64,000 nt of DNA from Lentzea fradiae (GCF_900100955.1 NZ_FNCC01000006.1:372001-436000), one strand, 5' to 3'. Positions 45,224 to 53,950 are shown, counted from the first letter of the stretch. The notes: generated by a model not told the origin, from the sequence alone. Made by a program: numbers and translations.

Positions 45224-46708
45224 GTGCCCTTGAGACGCCGACCGCTCGTGCTGCTCGCTGCGTTCGCACTCATCGGTGCGGTCACCGCGTGCACCAGCGA
45301 GATGGCCGAACCGGTGGGCCGACCCGCCACGCAGCTGCCGGCACCCACCGCCCAGACGGACACCCCTCCGCCGCGCGACCGGCTCAAGCTCACGGTCGAG
45401 AACGGCAGGGAGAGCCCCGGCACGGTGGTCACCGGCGTCGGTGACGCCGTCTACAACTACGCGCCCGCCGTGATGCTCGAGAACGGCAAGGTCCGCACGT
45501 GGTGGTGCAGCCAGATGGGCATCGCCCCGCCGAACGGTGACGACATCCTCTACAGCGAGGGCCCCGCCGTGGGCGGGCCGTTCACCACCGCGTACCCGGT
45601 GTTCTCCGGCAGCGGCGGCAGCTTCGACGCCATGCACACCTGTGACCCGTCGCTGGTCAAGATCGGCGACACGTACTACATGTACTACACGGGCGCGAGC
45701 AGGGACGACCACGCCAACGGCAGCTCTGCCGGTGTCGCGACCAGCAAGGACGGTCTGAACTGGACGCGGGCCAACGGTGGCCAGGCGATCCTCGGGTCGT
45801 CCGGCGACATCATCCGCGAGAACGTCTACGGCACCGGTCAGCAGTCGGCCATCTACCTCGACGGCTGGGTGTACCTGCTGTTCACGGACACCACCGGGTA
45901 CGCGGGTGCCGCCAACGGTGCCGGTCAGTACGTGCTGCGGTCCAGGGACCCGCTGTTCACCAAGGACATCGAGACGCTGAGCCCGCAGGGGTTCAAGCCC
46001 GTGCGGCAGACCAACGAGGCCCGCACGCGGTCGGTCGTCGAGGCGTTCAGCGCGGACTGGATGTGGATCAGCGCCGCCTCGGCGTTCGCGATCGCCCACT
46101 CCACCGCCGACGGCACCACCATCACGTTCTGGAACAAGGAGTTCACCCGCCACCCGTACGACCCGGTGGTCATCCCCGGCGTGTGGAAGGAAGGTCCGGG
46201 ACTGCTCCGCACGCCGGAGGGACACGCGCCCGTGCACGCGGGGGGCCCGTGCGACAAGGTGGCGATCGACGTCCTGCGCGCCACCTCGATGCACGAGTCC
46301 GGCGCGCCCACGAACATCCGCCACTTCGGCATCGACGCGCTGGGTCTCAACGGGTGCGCCACGCCGGAGGAGGCGGAGGTGCTCGACGGGTTCGCCGTGC
46401 CCTCCCCTGAACGCACCGCGGACGTCGTCGTCGACGGCAAGGTCGTGCGGTTCGAGCGGGGTTCGGCGGCGGCGAAGTACGCGCGCGGCGTGATCGGCTG
46501 GCGGCCGAAGATCGTCGACTCGTTCCAGGTGGCGGCGCGCGTCCCGGCGGCCGCGCCCGCGCTGGTCGGCCCGGACGGGCTGGCGGGTCTCCTGGTCGAC
46601 GACAAGCTGGTGGTCATCGGCTCGCTCGAGGTCGCGGAGTCCAACTCGTCCGAGGTCACCGTTGTGACGCGGGAGCAGTGGGACCGCTACGAGCGTCTGC
46701 TCGGCTGA
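45224..46708 (+). CDS. Secreted beta-propeller lipoprotein (GH43/GH62-like)
   Basis: The 494-residue product is a lipoprotein (lipobox VTAC, about residue 23) with repeated propeller strands. CDPSLVKIGDTYYMYYTGAS (about residues 140-159) is the blade motif of glycosidases such as GH43 and GH68-like families, and a possible general-acid Glu lies in the later RENVYGTGQQSAIYLDGWVYLLF region. The remainder, including the C-terminal domain after about residue 400, is not recognised. It could be a glycosidase or a glycan-binding protein. Its transcript appears to be leaderless. Confidence 0.7.
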   Translation: MPLRRRPLVLLAAFALIGAVTACTSEMAEPVGRPATQLPAPTAQTDTPPPRDRLKLTVENGRESPGTVVTGVGDAVYNYAPAVMLENGKVRTWWCSQMGIAPPNGDDILYSEGPAVGGPFTTAYPVFSGSGGSFDAMHTCDPSLVKIGDTYYMYYTGASRDDHANGSSAGVATSKDGLNWTRANGGQAILGSSGDIIRENVYGTGQQSAIYLDGWVYLLFTDTTGYAGAANGAGQYVLRSRDPLFTKDIETLSPQGFKPVRQTNEARTRSVVEAFSADWMWISAASAFAIAHSTADGTTITFWNKEFTRHPYDPVVIPGVWKEGPGLLRTPEGHAPVHAGGPCDKVAIDVLRATSMHESGAPTNIRHFGIDALGLNGCATPEEAEVLDGFAVPSPERTADVVVDGKVVRFERGSAAAKYARGVIGWRPKIVDSFQVAARVPAAAPALVGPDGLAGLLVDDKLVVIGSLEVAESNSSEVTVVTREQWDRYERLLG

Positions 46709-46713
46709 GCGAC

Positions 46714-46749
46714 GCCCGTCCCGCGGCCTCGGCAGCCGTGGGACCGGGC
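46714..46749 (+). terminator. Hairpin after the lipoprotein gene
   Basis: GCCCGTCCCGCGGC pairs with GCCGTGGGACCGGGC with one bulged base and a G-T pair around a 7-base loop. There is no T-tract. It lies between convergent genes and can end both. Confidence 0.55.
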
Positions 46750-46759
46750 GTGCGCGGAG

Positions 46760-47569
46760 CTACCCGGCGGGCGTCCGGCTGAGGAGCTCGGAGTAGAACG
46801 CGCGGAACGACCTGGCGGGCCTGCCGGTCACGTCCTCGACGGTCGTGGTGACCCGGTCCTCCGCGCCGTGGCTGATGGCCTCGTCGAGGCCGGCGAGCAG
46901 GGTGGCGAACTCCCGGGGCACGGTCTTCGCGAACCGCTCCGCGAGCTCGGCGGTGCCGATCGAGCGGTGCCGGACCACCCGGCCGGTGATCTCGGTGATG
47001 ATCGCGGCGGCGTCGGCGTAGCTCAGCGCTTCCGGCCCGGTGATCAGGTGGTCGGTGTTGTGGGGCACCGGGTCGGTGAGCGCCCGTGCGGCGACGGCGG
47101 CGATGTCGCCGGCGTCGATGAACGCGACGCGGCCGTCACCGGTGGCCGAGACGATCTCGCCGGCGCGCACGCCCTGCGCCACCTGGTGGTCGCCGGTGAA
47201 GTTCTGCATGAACCACGACGGGCGCAGCACGGCCCACTCCGGCATCGTGCGCACCAGGGAGGGGAGAGCGCCCATCTCCGTGGCGCTCTCCGGCACCGCG
47301 GACGAGCTCAGGAGGACGACCCGCCGCACGAGTCGCGCCCTCGCGAGGAACGACTCTACCACCGGCACGGGGTCCACGACCCCGACCGGAGGGATGAGGT
47401 AGACGCCGTGTACCCCGTCGAGTGCGCCGTCGAACGTCGCGGGGTCGTCCCAGTCGAACCGGACCTGGCCGGGGTGCCGGGGTGTCCTGGTGCCCGCGAC
47501 GGCGTCGGGCAGCATCCGGGCGAGACGGCTGCCGGTGGTGCCGGTGCCGCCGATGACCAGCACGCTCAT
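46760..47569 (-). CDS. NmrA-like NAD(P)-binding protein
   Basis: The 269-residue protein is an atypical short-chain dehydrogenase of the NmrA/HSCARG type. It has an N-terminal VIGGTGTTGSRLA nucleotide loop (residues 5-17), VLLSSSAVPES near 90 and VLRPSWFMQNF near 117, and no Ser-Tyr-Lys catalytic triad in the usual spacing. The ATG at 47569 overlaps the SnoaL-like gene by 4 bp and is preceded by AGGAG. Both genes are controlled by the divergent TetR gene. It may sense NADP(H) state or reduce a small carbonyl. Confidence 0.87.
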   Translation of the reverse strand: MSVLVIGGTGTTGSRLARMLPDAVAGTRTPRHPGQVRFDWDDPATFDGALDGVHGVYLIPPVGVVDPVPVVESFLARARLVRRVVLLSSSAVPESATEMGALPSLVRTMPEWAVLRPSWFMQNFTGDHQVAQGVRAGEIVSATGDGRVAFIDAGDIAAVAARALTDPVPHNTDHLITGPEALSYADAAAIITEITGRVVRHRSIGTAELAERFAKTVPREFATLLAGLDEAISHGAEDRVTTTVEDVTGRPARSFRAFYSELLSRTPAG

Positions 47570-47949
47570 GCCCACATCTCCTGCACGAACAGCGGGTTCC
47601 AGTAGTCGCGGTACGAGGTGATCTCACCGTCACGGGTTTCGAAGACCACGATGTAGGAGGCCCGGTACGGCTTGCCGGTGGCGACGACGACGCCCTCGGC
47701 GTCGAACTCGACGATCTGCACGTCCGGGTCGGCCGTCCGGTGCACGACCTGCTTCGGGAACGACCGGATGTCGAGCGTCTTCGGGTAGTCGCGCAGGTAG
47801 TCCTCGATCGCGGCGCGCCCTTCGAGCCGGGACGGCCAGCCGGGCGGGGCGAAGGGGAACTCCGCCACGCCGTCCTCGGCCCACAGGCCGGCGAAGCCGG
47901 TCATGTCCTTGTCGAGCAGCAGCTGCAACGCCTTCGGGATGAGGTCCAC
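47566..47949 (-). CDS. SnoaL/NTF2-like protein
   Basis: A 127-residue alpha+beta-barrel protein of the SnoaL type: the N-terminal helix LQLLLDKDMTGFAGLWAEDG followed by EGRAAIEDYLRDYPK and the C-terminal strands EITSYRDYWNPLF. This family includes cyclases, isomerases and many unassigned proteins. GTG at 47949 has GGAGG. It is the first gene of the two-gene operon divergent from tetR and must be controlled by the double operator in between. Confidence 0.87.
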   Translation of the reverse strand: MDLIPKALQLLLDKDMTGFAGLWAEDGVAEFPFAPPGWPSRLEGRAAIEDYLRDYPKTLDIRSFPKQVVHRTADPDVQIVEFDAEGVVVATGKPYRASYIVVFETRDGEITSYRDYWNPLFVQEMWA

Positions 47950-47969
47950 GGAAGTCCTCCGAACGAAAT

Positions 47970-48025
47970 GGACGAGACGGTCCCGTCCCGTCCATCACGT
48001 TAGGCGGGACGGGACCGTCTCGTCC
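47970..48025. promoter_or_regulatory. Double TetR operator: 21-bp perfect inverted repeat
   Basis: Bases 47970-47990 are the exact reverse complement of 48005-48025, separated by 14 bp. Each arm starts or ends with GGACGAGACGGTCC and is itself close to palindromic (GGAC...GTCC over 19 bases), so two TetR dimers could bind. The -10 TATGAT (48031-48036) follows six bases later and lies seven bases before the tetR ATG. Both directions of transcription would be controlled. Confidence 0.85.
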
Positions 48026-48043
48026 AGTCCTATGATGTGCGTC

Positions 48044-48631
48044 ATGACCAAGCGCACCCCGACCGGCGCCGCCGTCCTGCAGCCGCAGGTGACGAAGGCG
48101 ATCACCGAGGCGGTCCTCGACGAGCTCGCGCGCACCGGCTACGCGCGGTTGTCGATGGAGGCCGTCGCCAAGCGCGCGGAGGTCGGCAAGAGCGCCCTGT
48201 ACCGGCGCTGGCCGTCCAAACAGGACATGGTGCTCGCGGCGCTGTCGGAGTTCTCCGTGCCGCTGGCGGAGGTCGAGGACACCGGGTCGCTGCGCGGCGA
48301 CCTGCTCGCGACCGTGAAGGCGGTGCACGACTGGCTCACCCACCCGCGGTTCGCCACGATCCTGCCCGACCTCACCGCCGAGGCGGTGCGCAGCCCGGCG
48401 TTGTCCGAGGCCATCGCGAAGACCATCGGCGGGCCGCGCAGGGCACTCGGCGCCGTGACGCTGCGGCGGGCGATCGACCGGGGCGAGCTACCGCCCGACG
48501 TCGACTTCGAGATCGCGCTGGACCTGGTCGCGGCGCCGGTCTACTGGCGGCTGTCCGTCCGGCAGGTCGAGGTCGAGCCCGACTACCCGGAACGGCTCGT
48601 CGACCACCTGCTGCGCGCGCTTCAGTGCTGA
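48044..48631 (+). CDS. TetR/AcrR-family regulator
   Basis: The 195-residue protein has a TetR HTH (MEAVAKRAEVGKSALYRRW, about residues 37-55) and an all-helical ligand domain with the TetR_C_11-like RFATILPDLTAEAVRSP segment. ATG at 48044 lies seven bases after TATGAT, thus leaderless. It is divergent from the snoaL/nmrA-like operon and almost certainly represses it and itself through the 21-bp inverted repeat. The ligand is unknown; possible substrates of the enzyme pair are the natural candidates. Its 3' end overlaps the convergent OYE gene by 10 bp. Confidence 0.92.
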   Translation: MTKRTPTGAAVLQPQVTKAITEAVLDELARTGYARLSMEAVAKRAEVGKSALYRRWPSKQDMVLAALSEFSVPLAEVEDTGSLRGDLLATVKAVHDWLTHPRFATILPDLTAEAVRSPALSEAIAKTIGGPRRALGAVTLRRAIDRGELPPDVDFEIALDLVAAPVYWRLSVRQVEVEPDYPERLVDHLLRALQC

Positions 48632-49671
48632 TAGCTGGGGTAGTCGATGTAGCCGTGCGGTGTCTGGAACCACGTGTCGCGCTCGGTGCCGACGAGCGGC
48701 AGGCCGAGCCGGAACCGTTCGACGAGGTCGGGGTTGCCGAGGTACGCGCGGCCGTAGCTGATCAGGTCCGCACCGTTGGCGAGCCAGCGCTCCCCTTCCT
48801 CACGCGTGCTCTCGTCCGGCCCGATCTGGCCGCCGGGGTTGAGGATGAACGCGGTCGGCCACGTCTTGCGCAGCTCCATCAGAGCCTCGTCGTCCACAGT
48901 GGCCAGAACGTGGATGTAGGCGATGTCCGGCAACGCCTTCAGCAGCTCGCGGTAGAGCGTCGGCACGTTCTCCTCGACGATGCCCTGGATCTCGCCGCCG
49001 GGTGAGAGCCGGATGCCGACGCGCTCCGGTCCGATGGCGTCCGCCGCCGCCTCGACCGCCTCGACGGCGAACCGGATGCGCCCGGCGATCGAGCCGCCGT
49101 AGCCGTCGGTGCGCTGGTTGGCGCTGGAGGACAGGAACTGCTGGATCAGGTACCCGTTGGCACCGTGCAGCTCCACGCCGTCGAACCCGGCCTCGACGGC
49201 GTTGCGGGCCGCGTCCGCGAACGCCCTGACCTGGTCGGCGACCTCCGGCGTCGACAACGCGCGCGGCACCGGCGCCGGCACCATCCCGGCCGCGGTGAAC
49301 ACGTGGGTGTCGGCCGCGATCGCCGACGGCGCGACGGGCTGGTGGCCCGCGACGTCGGTGTGCCCGATGCGTCCGCCGTGCATGAGCTGGGCGAAGACGC
49401 GGCCGCCGTTGGCGTGCACGGCGTCGGTGACGACCCGCCAGGCCGCGACCTGTTCCGCGGAGTGCAGACCCGGCATGAAGGGTCCGGCCTGGCCGACGGC
49501 GTTCGGGTGCACGCCCTCGGTGACGATCAGGCCCGCGGTGGCGCGCTGGGCGTAGTAGGTGGCCATGTCCGCCGTCGGCGTGCTGCCCGCGGCCCGTGCG
49601 CGGGTCATCGGCGCCATGACGAGGCGGTTCGGCAGTGTCAGGTTTCCGAGCTGGTAGCTGGTGAGAAGCAT
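48622..49671 (-). CDS. Old yellow enzyme-family alkene reductase
   Basis: The 349-residue FMN enzyme reduces activated alkenes such as enones with NAD(P)H. Signature segments are NRLVMAPMTRARA (residues 15-27), VFAQLMHGGRIGH near 95, and VELHGANGYLIQQFLSSSANQR near 170-191, where His and Asn bind the substrate carbonyl. The FMN phosphate site LISYGRAYLGNPDL is near 305. It is divergent from a MerR gene, and TAGCGT lies six bases before its ATG with a dyad in the spacer region, so it is probably MerR-controlled. Confidence 0.95.
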   Translation of the reverse strand: MLLTSYQLGNLTLPNRLVMAPMTRARAAGSTPTADMATYYAQRATAGLIVTEGVHPNAVGQAGPFMPGLHSAEQVAAWRVVTDAVHANGGRVFAQLMHGGRIGHTDVAGHQPVAPSAIAADTHVFTAAGMVPAPVPRALSTPEVADQVRAFADAARNAVEAGFDGVELHGANGYLIQQFLSSSANQRTDGYGGSIAGRIRFAVEAVEAAADAIGPERVGIRLSPGGEIQGIVEENVPTLYRELLKALPDIAYIHVLATVDDEALMELRKTWPTAFILNPGGQIGPDESTREEGERWLANGADLISYGRAYLGNPDLVERFRLGLPLVGTERDTWFQTPHGYIDYPSYQH

Positions 49672-49687
49672 GGGGCTACGCTAGAAA

Positions 49688-49705
49688 CCTGACACTAACG
49701 TCAGG
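49688..49705. promoter_or_regulatory. MerR-type dyad between OYE and merR genes
   Basis: CCTGAC (49688-49693) and GTCAGG (49700-49705) form a perfect inverted repeat with 6-bp spacer, just upstream of the OYE -10 (TAGCGT on the minus strand, 49676-49681). A MerR-family dimer would bind this kind of dyad in a long promoter spacer. Confidence 0.6.
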
Positions 49706-49729
49706 GGTAGGTTTTGTGACGGGGGTCTC

Positions 49730-50158
49730 ATGCGGATCGGCGAGCTGTCGAAACGCACGTGCGTGAGCGTGCGCGCGTTGCGCTACTACGAGGAGCAGGG
49801 ACTTCTCGTTTCCGAACGCAGCGCGAGCGGCCAACGGCGGTACGGAGACGATGCGGTGGCTCGGGTGCAGTTCATCCAGCAGCTCTACGCCGCCGGCATC
49901 TCCAGTGCGTCGATCGCGGAGATGTTGCCCTGCATAGCGACGGGGGTGGCGTCGCCGGAGGTGCTGGCCAGGTTGCACGGCCACCGGGCGTCGGTGGTCA
50001 AGCAGATCGAGGACCTCCGGGCCACGCTCCGCCAGCTCGACCGGGTGATGGACGGCGCCACCAGGTCCGCCGAGTCGGGAACGCCTTGCCCGCCGCGGTA
50101 CCACGAGCAGGACGGCGCGCGTCCGATGGCCGAGGCGTCTGCCGGGAGCCGGGCATGA
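49730..50158 (+). CDS. MerR-family regulator
   Basis: The 142-residue protein has the N-terminal MerR wing-HTH (RIGELSKRTCVSVRALRYYEEQGLL, residues 2-26) and the dimerisation coiled coil (HRASVVKQIEDLRATLRQLDRV, about 84-105), with a short Cys-containing tail (TPCPPRYHEQDG). This layout fits redox or electrophile-sensing MerR proteins controlling oxidoreductases. It diverges from the OYE gene and overlaps the SelT/W/H-like gene by 4 bp. A single Cys in the HTH and another in the tail could sense thiol-reactive molecules. Confidence 0.93.
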   Translation: MRIGELSKRTCVSVRALRYYEEQGLLVSERSASGQRRYGDDAVARVQFIQQLYAAGISSASIAEMLPCIATGVASPEVLARLHGHRASVVKQIEDLRATLRQLDRVMDGATRSAESGTPCPPRYHEQDGARPMAEASAGSRA

Positions 50159-50439
50159 GGACACCGCGGCTGGAGATCGAGTACTGCACCCAGTGCCGCT
50201 GGCTGCTGCGCGCCGGGTGGACCGCGCAGGAGCTGCTGACCACGTTCACCACCGAGCTGGGCGAGGTCGCGCTGATCCCCGGCACCGGCGGCGTGTTCGA
50301 CGTGCGGCTGGACGGCGAGACGGTGTGGTCGCGCAAGGACCGGGACGGCTTTCCCGACCTGGCCGTGCTCAAGCAGCTGGTGCGCGACCGGGTCGCACCG
50401 GACCGGTCGCTCGGCCACTCCGACCGCAGGAACGCCTGA
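50155..50439 (+). CDS. SelT/SelW/SelH-family thioredoxin-fold protein
   Basis: The 94-residue protein has a CTQC redox motif at the N-terminus (EIEYCTQCRWLLRAGW, about residues 7-22) in the Rdx fold, with cysteine where eukaryotic homologues carry selenocysteine, followed by GEVALIPGTGGVFDV and the DLAVLKQLVRD helix. These are small thiol-redox proteins with uncertain partners. It is translationally coupled (ATGA) to the MerR gene, so it belongs to the same regulon as the divergent OYE gene. Confidence 0.88.
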   Translation: MRTPRLEIEYCTQCRWLLRAGWTAQELLTTFTTELGEVALIPGTGGVFDVRLDGETVWSRKDRDGFPDLAVLKQLVRDRVAPDRSLGHSDRRNA

Positions 50440-50513
50440 CCGGTCACCCATGACCATCGCCTGGCTCGCCCAAGGCGACGACCTGGCCGAGCTGCACCGG
50501 AGTGGACGGTGAG

Positions 50514-51467
50514 TCAGTCGGTGCTGATGAACCCCTTGGACACCATCCAGTCCCTGGCGACCACGCCCGCGTCCTTGCCATCCACGTCGACCTGACGGCA
50601 CAGCTCGATCATCTGGTCGTTGGTCAGCTCACGGCTGACGGTCTCCAGCGGGCCGCGCACGTTCGGGTGCCGCTCCAGGAACTCCGCCCGCACGGTCGGC
50701 GCCACGTTGTACTGCGGGAACGCCTTCTTGTCGTCGTCGAGGACGCGCAGCTTCTGCGCGGCGATCCGGCCGTCGGTCGTGAACACCTCGCCGACCGGGC
50801 ACGTGCCCCCGGCGATCGCGGAGTAGATCGTGCCGATGCCGAAGTTCTTCACCTCGGTGGTCGTCAGGCCGTACGTCCGCTGCGCCGCCGGGAACCCGTC
50901 CTGGCGGCTGGTGAACTCGGTCTCCAGGCAGAACACCGCCTGGTCGGGGTTCTGGACGAGGAACGCGGCCAGGTCGGACGTCGTCCGCAGACCGTGCTGC
51001 TCGCCGTACGCCTCGGTGACGGCGAACGCGTACTGGTCGTTCAGCGGGGAGTAGGCGAGCCACTCGACGCCGAACCGTTCGAGGTCCGCCTTCTTGACGG
51101 CGTCGTACTGCGCCTGCTCACCGCCGGTCACCGGGGTCTCGTTGCCCTGGTAGTTGATCCAGCCGGTGCCGGTGTACTCCCAGACGACGTCGATCTCGCC
51201 GTTGATCAGCGCCTGCCGGGCGGTCTGCGAGCCCTTCAGGTCGGTGAGGTCGATGATGTCCGCGCCCGCGGCCGACAGCGCCATCTCGGCCATGTAGCCG
51301 AGCAGGATGTTCTCGGTGAAGTCCTTGGACCCCACGGTGATCTCGACGCCCCGCAGCGACTCGTCCGGCTGGATCGAGCCGGGGAACACCTTGTACGGCA
51401 ACGCGGTGTTGAGGTCCAGGCCGCAGCCGGACAGCACCAGTGCCAGGACGAGCACGAGCCGTTTCAT
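50514..51467 (-). CDS. Osmoprotectant-type ABC transporter substrate-binding lipoprotein
   Basis: The 317-residue product is a lipoprotein (lipobox LSGC, Cys15) of the ProX/OpuCC group that captures glycine betaine, choline or related compounds. GVEITVGSKDFTENILLGYM (about residues 40-59) is the hallmark of the family, followed by ALINGEIDVVWEYTGTGW. It is the last gene of a four-gene operon and overlaps the permease gene by 4 bp. The ligand may differ, since the aromatic cage residues cannot be confirmed. Confidence 0.9.
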   Translation of the reverse strand: MKRLVLVLALVLSGCGLDLNTALPYKVFPGSIQPDESLRGVEITVGSKDFTENILLGYMAEMALSAAGADIIDLTDLKGSQTARQALINGEIDVVWEYTGTGWINYQGNETPVTGGEQAQYDAVKKADLERFGVEWLAYSPLNDQYAFAVTEAYGEQHGLRTTSDLAAFLVQNPDQAVFCLETEFTSRQDGFPAAQRTYGLTTTEVKNFGIGTIYSAIAGGTCPVGEVFTTDGRIAAQKLRVLDDDKKAFPQYNVAPTVRAEFLERHPNVRGPLETVSRELTNDQMIELCRQVDVDGKDAGVVARDWMVSKGFISTD

Positions 51468-52198
51468 CGCGTCCCCTCCGGGCCGAACCACCGTTCGAGC
51501 ACCGCCCCGACCCAGTCGACCAGCAGCGCGAGCGCCGCGGCCAGCACCGACCCGGTCACCAGCACCTTCATCAGGTTCAGCTTGTAGCCCGTGTCGATCA
51601 GCAGCCCGAACCCGCCCGCGTTGACGAACAGCCCGAACGTCGCCGTGCCCACCGCGAGCACCAGCGAGGTGCGCAGGCCGGCGAGGATCAGCGGGACCGC
51701 GAGCGGCAGCTCCACCCGCCACATCACCGCCGAGGACGACATGCCGATGCCGCGTCCCGCGTCCACAAGGGACGGATCGACCTGCTGCAAGCCCACGATC
51801 GTGTTGCGCAGCACCGGGAGCAGCGAGTAGAACGCGAGCGGCAGCGCGGCCACCCACAGCCCGCCCGACGCGCCGGTGACCAGGAACCACAGCACCAGCA
51901 CGCCGAGCGCGGGCGCTGCCTGGCCGACGTTCGCGACGGCGAGGAACGCCGGTGCGAGCCAGCGCGCCCACGGACGGGTCGCGACGATCCCGGCCGGAAC
52001 GGCGACCACCACGACGATCGCGGTCACCACGAGCGTCATGGCCAGGTGGTCGCGCAGCGCCGTCAGCAACGAGGACGCGTTCAGCGTGCCCTGCTCGGTC
52101 GCGGTCAGCTCGCCACCGAACACCCACGCCAGCACGCCGCCGACGATCAGCAGGACGAGGACGGGCTGCGCCCAGAAGCGGATCCGTTCCGCCGTCAT
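51464..52198 (-). CDS. Osmoprotectant-type ABC transporter permease (second)
   Basis: The 244-residue protein has about six spans and the ABC coupling segment VDAGRGIGMSSSAVMWRVELPLAVPLILAG as in ProW/OpuCB permeases. It lies between the ATPase and binding-protein genes, with 4-bp overlaps on each side. The operon has two permeases, the arrangement found in OpuC-type importers. Confidence 0.92.
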   Translation of the reverse strand: MTAERIRFWAQPVLVLLIVGGVLAWVFGGELTATEQGTLNASSLLTALRDHLAMTLVVTAIVVVVAVPAGIVATRPWARWLAPAFLAVANVGQAAPALGVLVLWFLVTGASGGLWVAALPLAFYSLLPVLRNTIVGLQQVDPSLVDAGRGIGMSSSAVMWRVELPLAVPLILAGLRTSLVLAVGTATFGLFVNAGGFGLLIDTGYKLNLMKVLVTGSVLAAALALLVDWVGAVLERWFGPEGTR

Positions 52199-53310
52199 GC
52201 GGTCGCCCGCAGCTGCTGGACGAACTCCGTCACCGTCGCGAGGTCGACCGTGCCGACGTACTCGCCCCTGCTCCCGGTGACGACCGCGCGGCCTCCCTCG
52301 GTGAGCATGGCCTCCAGGGCGTCGCGGAGCGTCGACTGCAACGACACGGAGTCCTGCACGGGGCTGCCGACGGAGGCGAGCGACGACGCGCGCCTCAGCT
52401 CGTTCTGGTGCACCCAGCGCACCGGCCTGTCACGGCGGTCGAGCACCAGCAGGAACTTCTCACCACGCAGATCCACAGTGGACGGGTCGGCGTCGGCCCG
52501 CGCGGTGACGGCCTGCCCCAGCTCGACGTCCCTGACCCTGGTCAGCGTCAGCGCCTTCAGCGACGCGCCCGCGCCGACGAACCCGGCCACCGTGTCGTCC
52601 GCCGGGTTGGTCAGGATCGCGTCCGGCGTGTCGTACTGCAGGATCGTCGACCTGTCGCCGAGCACCGCGATCTTGTCGCCGAGCTTCACGGCCTCGTCGA
52701 AGTCGTGGGTGACGAACACGATCGTCTTGTGCAGCTCGGACTGCAGCCGCAGCAGCTCGTCCTGGAGGTGGCCGCGGGTGATCGGGTCGACCGCGCCGAA
52801 CGGCTCGTCCATCAGCAGCACCGGCGGGTCCGCGGCGAGCGCCCGTGCGACGCCGACCCGTTGCTGCTGGCCGCCGGAGAGCTGGCGCGGGTAGCGGCCG
52901 GCGAACTCCGCCGGGTCGAGCCCGACGAGGTCCATCATCTCTTCGACCCTGTCCGCGATCCGCTTCTTGTCCCAGCCCAGCAGGCCGGGCACGATGCCGA
53001 TGCTCTGCGCCACGGTGAAGTGCGGGAACAGGCCCGCCTGCTGGATCGCGTAGCCGACGCGGCGGCGCAGCTCGTCCGGGTCGATCCGCAGCGCGTCCTC
53101 GCCGCCGATGGTGATCGTGCCGGACGTCGGCTCGATCAGCCGGTTGATCATCCGCATGGTCGTGGTCTTGCCGCACCCGGACGGGCCGACGAACACCACG
53201 ATCTCCCCGGCCGGCACCACCATCGAGAAGTCGTCGACCGCGGGCGCCTTCTGCCCGGGGAACCGCTTCGTGACGTGGTCCAGCCTGATCTCGATGCCTT
53301 CTTCAGCCAC
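52195..53310 (-). CDS. Osmoprotectant-type ABC transporter ATPase
   Basis: A 371-residue ATPase with Walker A GPSGCGKTTTM (about residues 36-46), signature LSGGQQQRVG, Walker B VLLMDEPFGAVDP and THDFDEAVKLGD. The C-terminal 120 residues correspond to the CBS-like domain region of OpuA/ProV-type ATPases (WVHQNELRRASSL), which gives ionic-strength sensing. GTG at 53310 overlaps the upstream permease gene by 8 bp. The longer reading from 53355 would extend into that gene and is not supported. Confidence 0.93.
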   Translation of the reverse strand: MAEEGIEIRLDHVTKRFPGQKAPAVDDFSMVVPAGEIVVFVGPSGCGKTTTMRMINRLIEPTSGTITIGGEDALRIDPDELRRRVGYAIQQAGLFPHFTVAQSIGIVPGLLGWDKKRIADRVEEMMDLVGLDPAEFAGRYPRQLSGGQQQRVGVARALAADPPVLLMDEPFGAVDPITRGHLQDELLRLQSELHKTIVFVTHDFDEAVKLGDKIAVLGDRSTILQYDTPDAILTNPADDTVAGFVGAGASLKALTLTRVRDVELGQAVTARADADPSTVDLRGEKFLLVLDRRDRPVRWVHQNELRRASSLASVGSPVQDSVSLQSTLRDALEAMLTEGGRAVVTGSRGEYVGTVDLATVTEFVQQLRATA

Positions 53311-53950
53311 GAACGCCCCTCGAGACGGTGAGACGGTTGACGAGCACGTAGACACCGTCGAGCAGCAGGGCGAGGACCACCACGCCGATCGTGCCGGTGA
53401 GGGCCTGGTTCATCGCGTTCGCGCTGCCCGCGTTGGCGAGACCGGAGAACACCTCGGACCCCAGGCCGGGTCCCTTCGCGTAGGCGGCGATCACCGCGAT
53501 GCCCATCAGCATCTGGGTGGCCACCCGCATCCCGGCGAGGATCGCGGGCCACGCGAGCCGCAGCTCCACGCGGGTGAGCACGCCGACGCGGCTCATGCCG
53601 ATGCCCCGTGCCGCGTCGCTCACCGCCGGGTCGACGCCCGCCAAACCTACGATCGTGTTACGAACTATCGGCAGCAGCGCGTAGAGCACCAGCGCGACCA
53701 CCGTCGTGTCGGCGCCGAGGCCGAACACCGGGATCAGCAACGCCAGCAGCGCGAACGACGGGATCGTCAGGATGGTGCTGGCCAGCGCCGTGGCCAGCGC
53801 GGACCCCACCGGGCTGCGGTAGACGGCGACCCCGATCGCCACACCGAGCACCGCCGCCAGCACCGTGCACTGGACGACAGCGCTGACGTGCAGGAACGCC
53901 TGCAACGACAACCGGTCCCAGCGATCGGTCACGTACTCGAGCACAGTCAT
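53303..53950 (-). CDS. Osmoprotectant-type ABC transporter permease (first)
   Basis: The 215-residue permease has five or six spans and the coupling segment VSDAARGIGMSRVGVLTRVELRLAWPAILAG. ATG at 53950 has GAGGAA just upstream. It is the first gene of the four-gene transporter operon and diverges from the NRPS operon, with 256 bp between. Two short inverted repeats (53981-53986 with 53998-54003, GTCCAC/GTGGAC) lie in this gap and may regulate either side. Confidence 0.9.
   Translation of the reverse strand: MTVLEYVTDRWDRLSLQAFLHVSAVVQCTVLAAVLGVAIGVAVYRSPVGSALATALASTILTIPSFALLALLIPVFGLGADTTVVALVLYALLPIVRNTIVGLAGVDPAVSDAARGIGMSRVGVLTRVELRLAWPAILAGMRVATQMLMGIAVIAAYAKGPGLGSEVFSGLANAGSANAMNQALTGTIGVVVLALLLDGVYVLVNRLTVSRGVRG

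Noticed and set aside
45224-46708. Firm assignment of the propeller lipoprotein to family GH43
   Set aside because: Only one blade motif is convincing and the full catalytic triad could not be placed.
50450-50512. 20-residue ORF after the SelT/W/H-like gene
   Set aside because: No ribosome site, no membrane or other character; too short to support.
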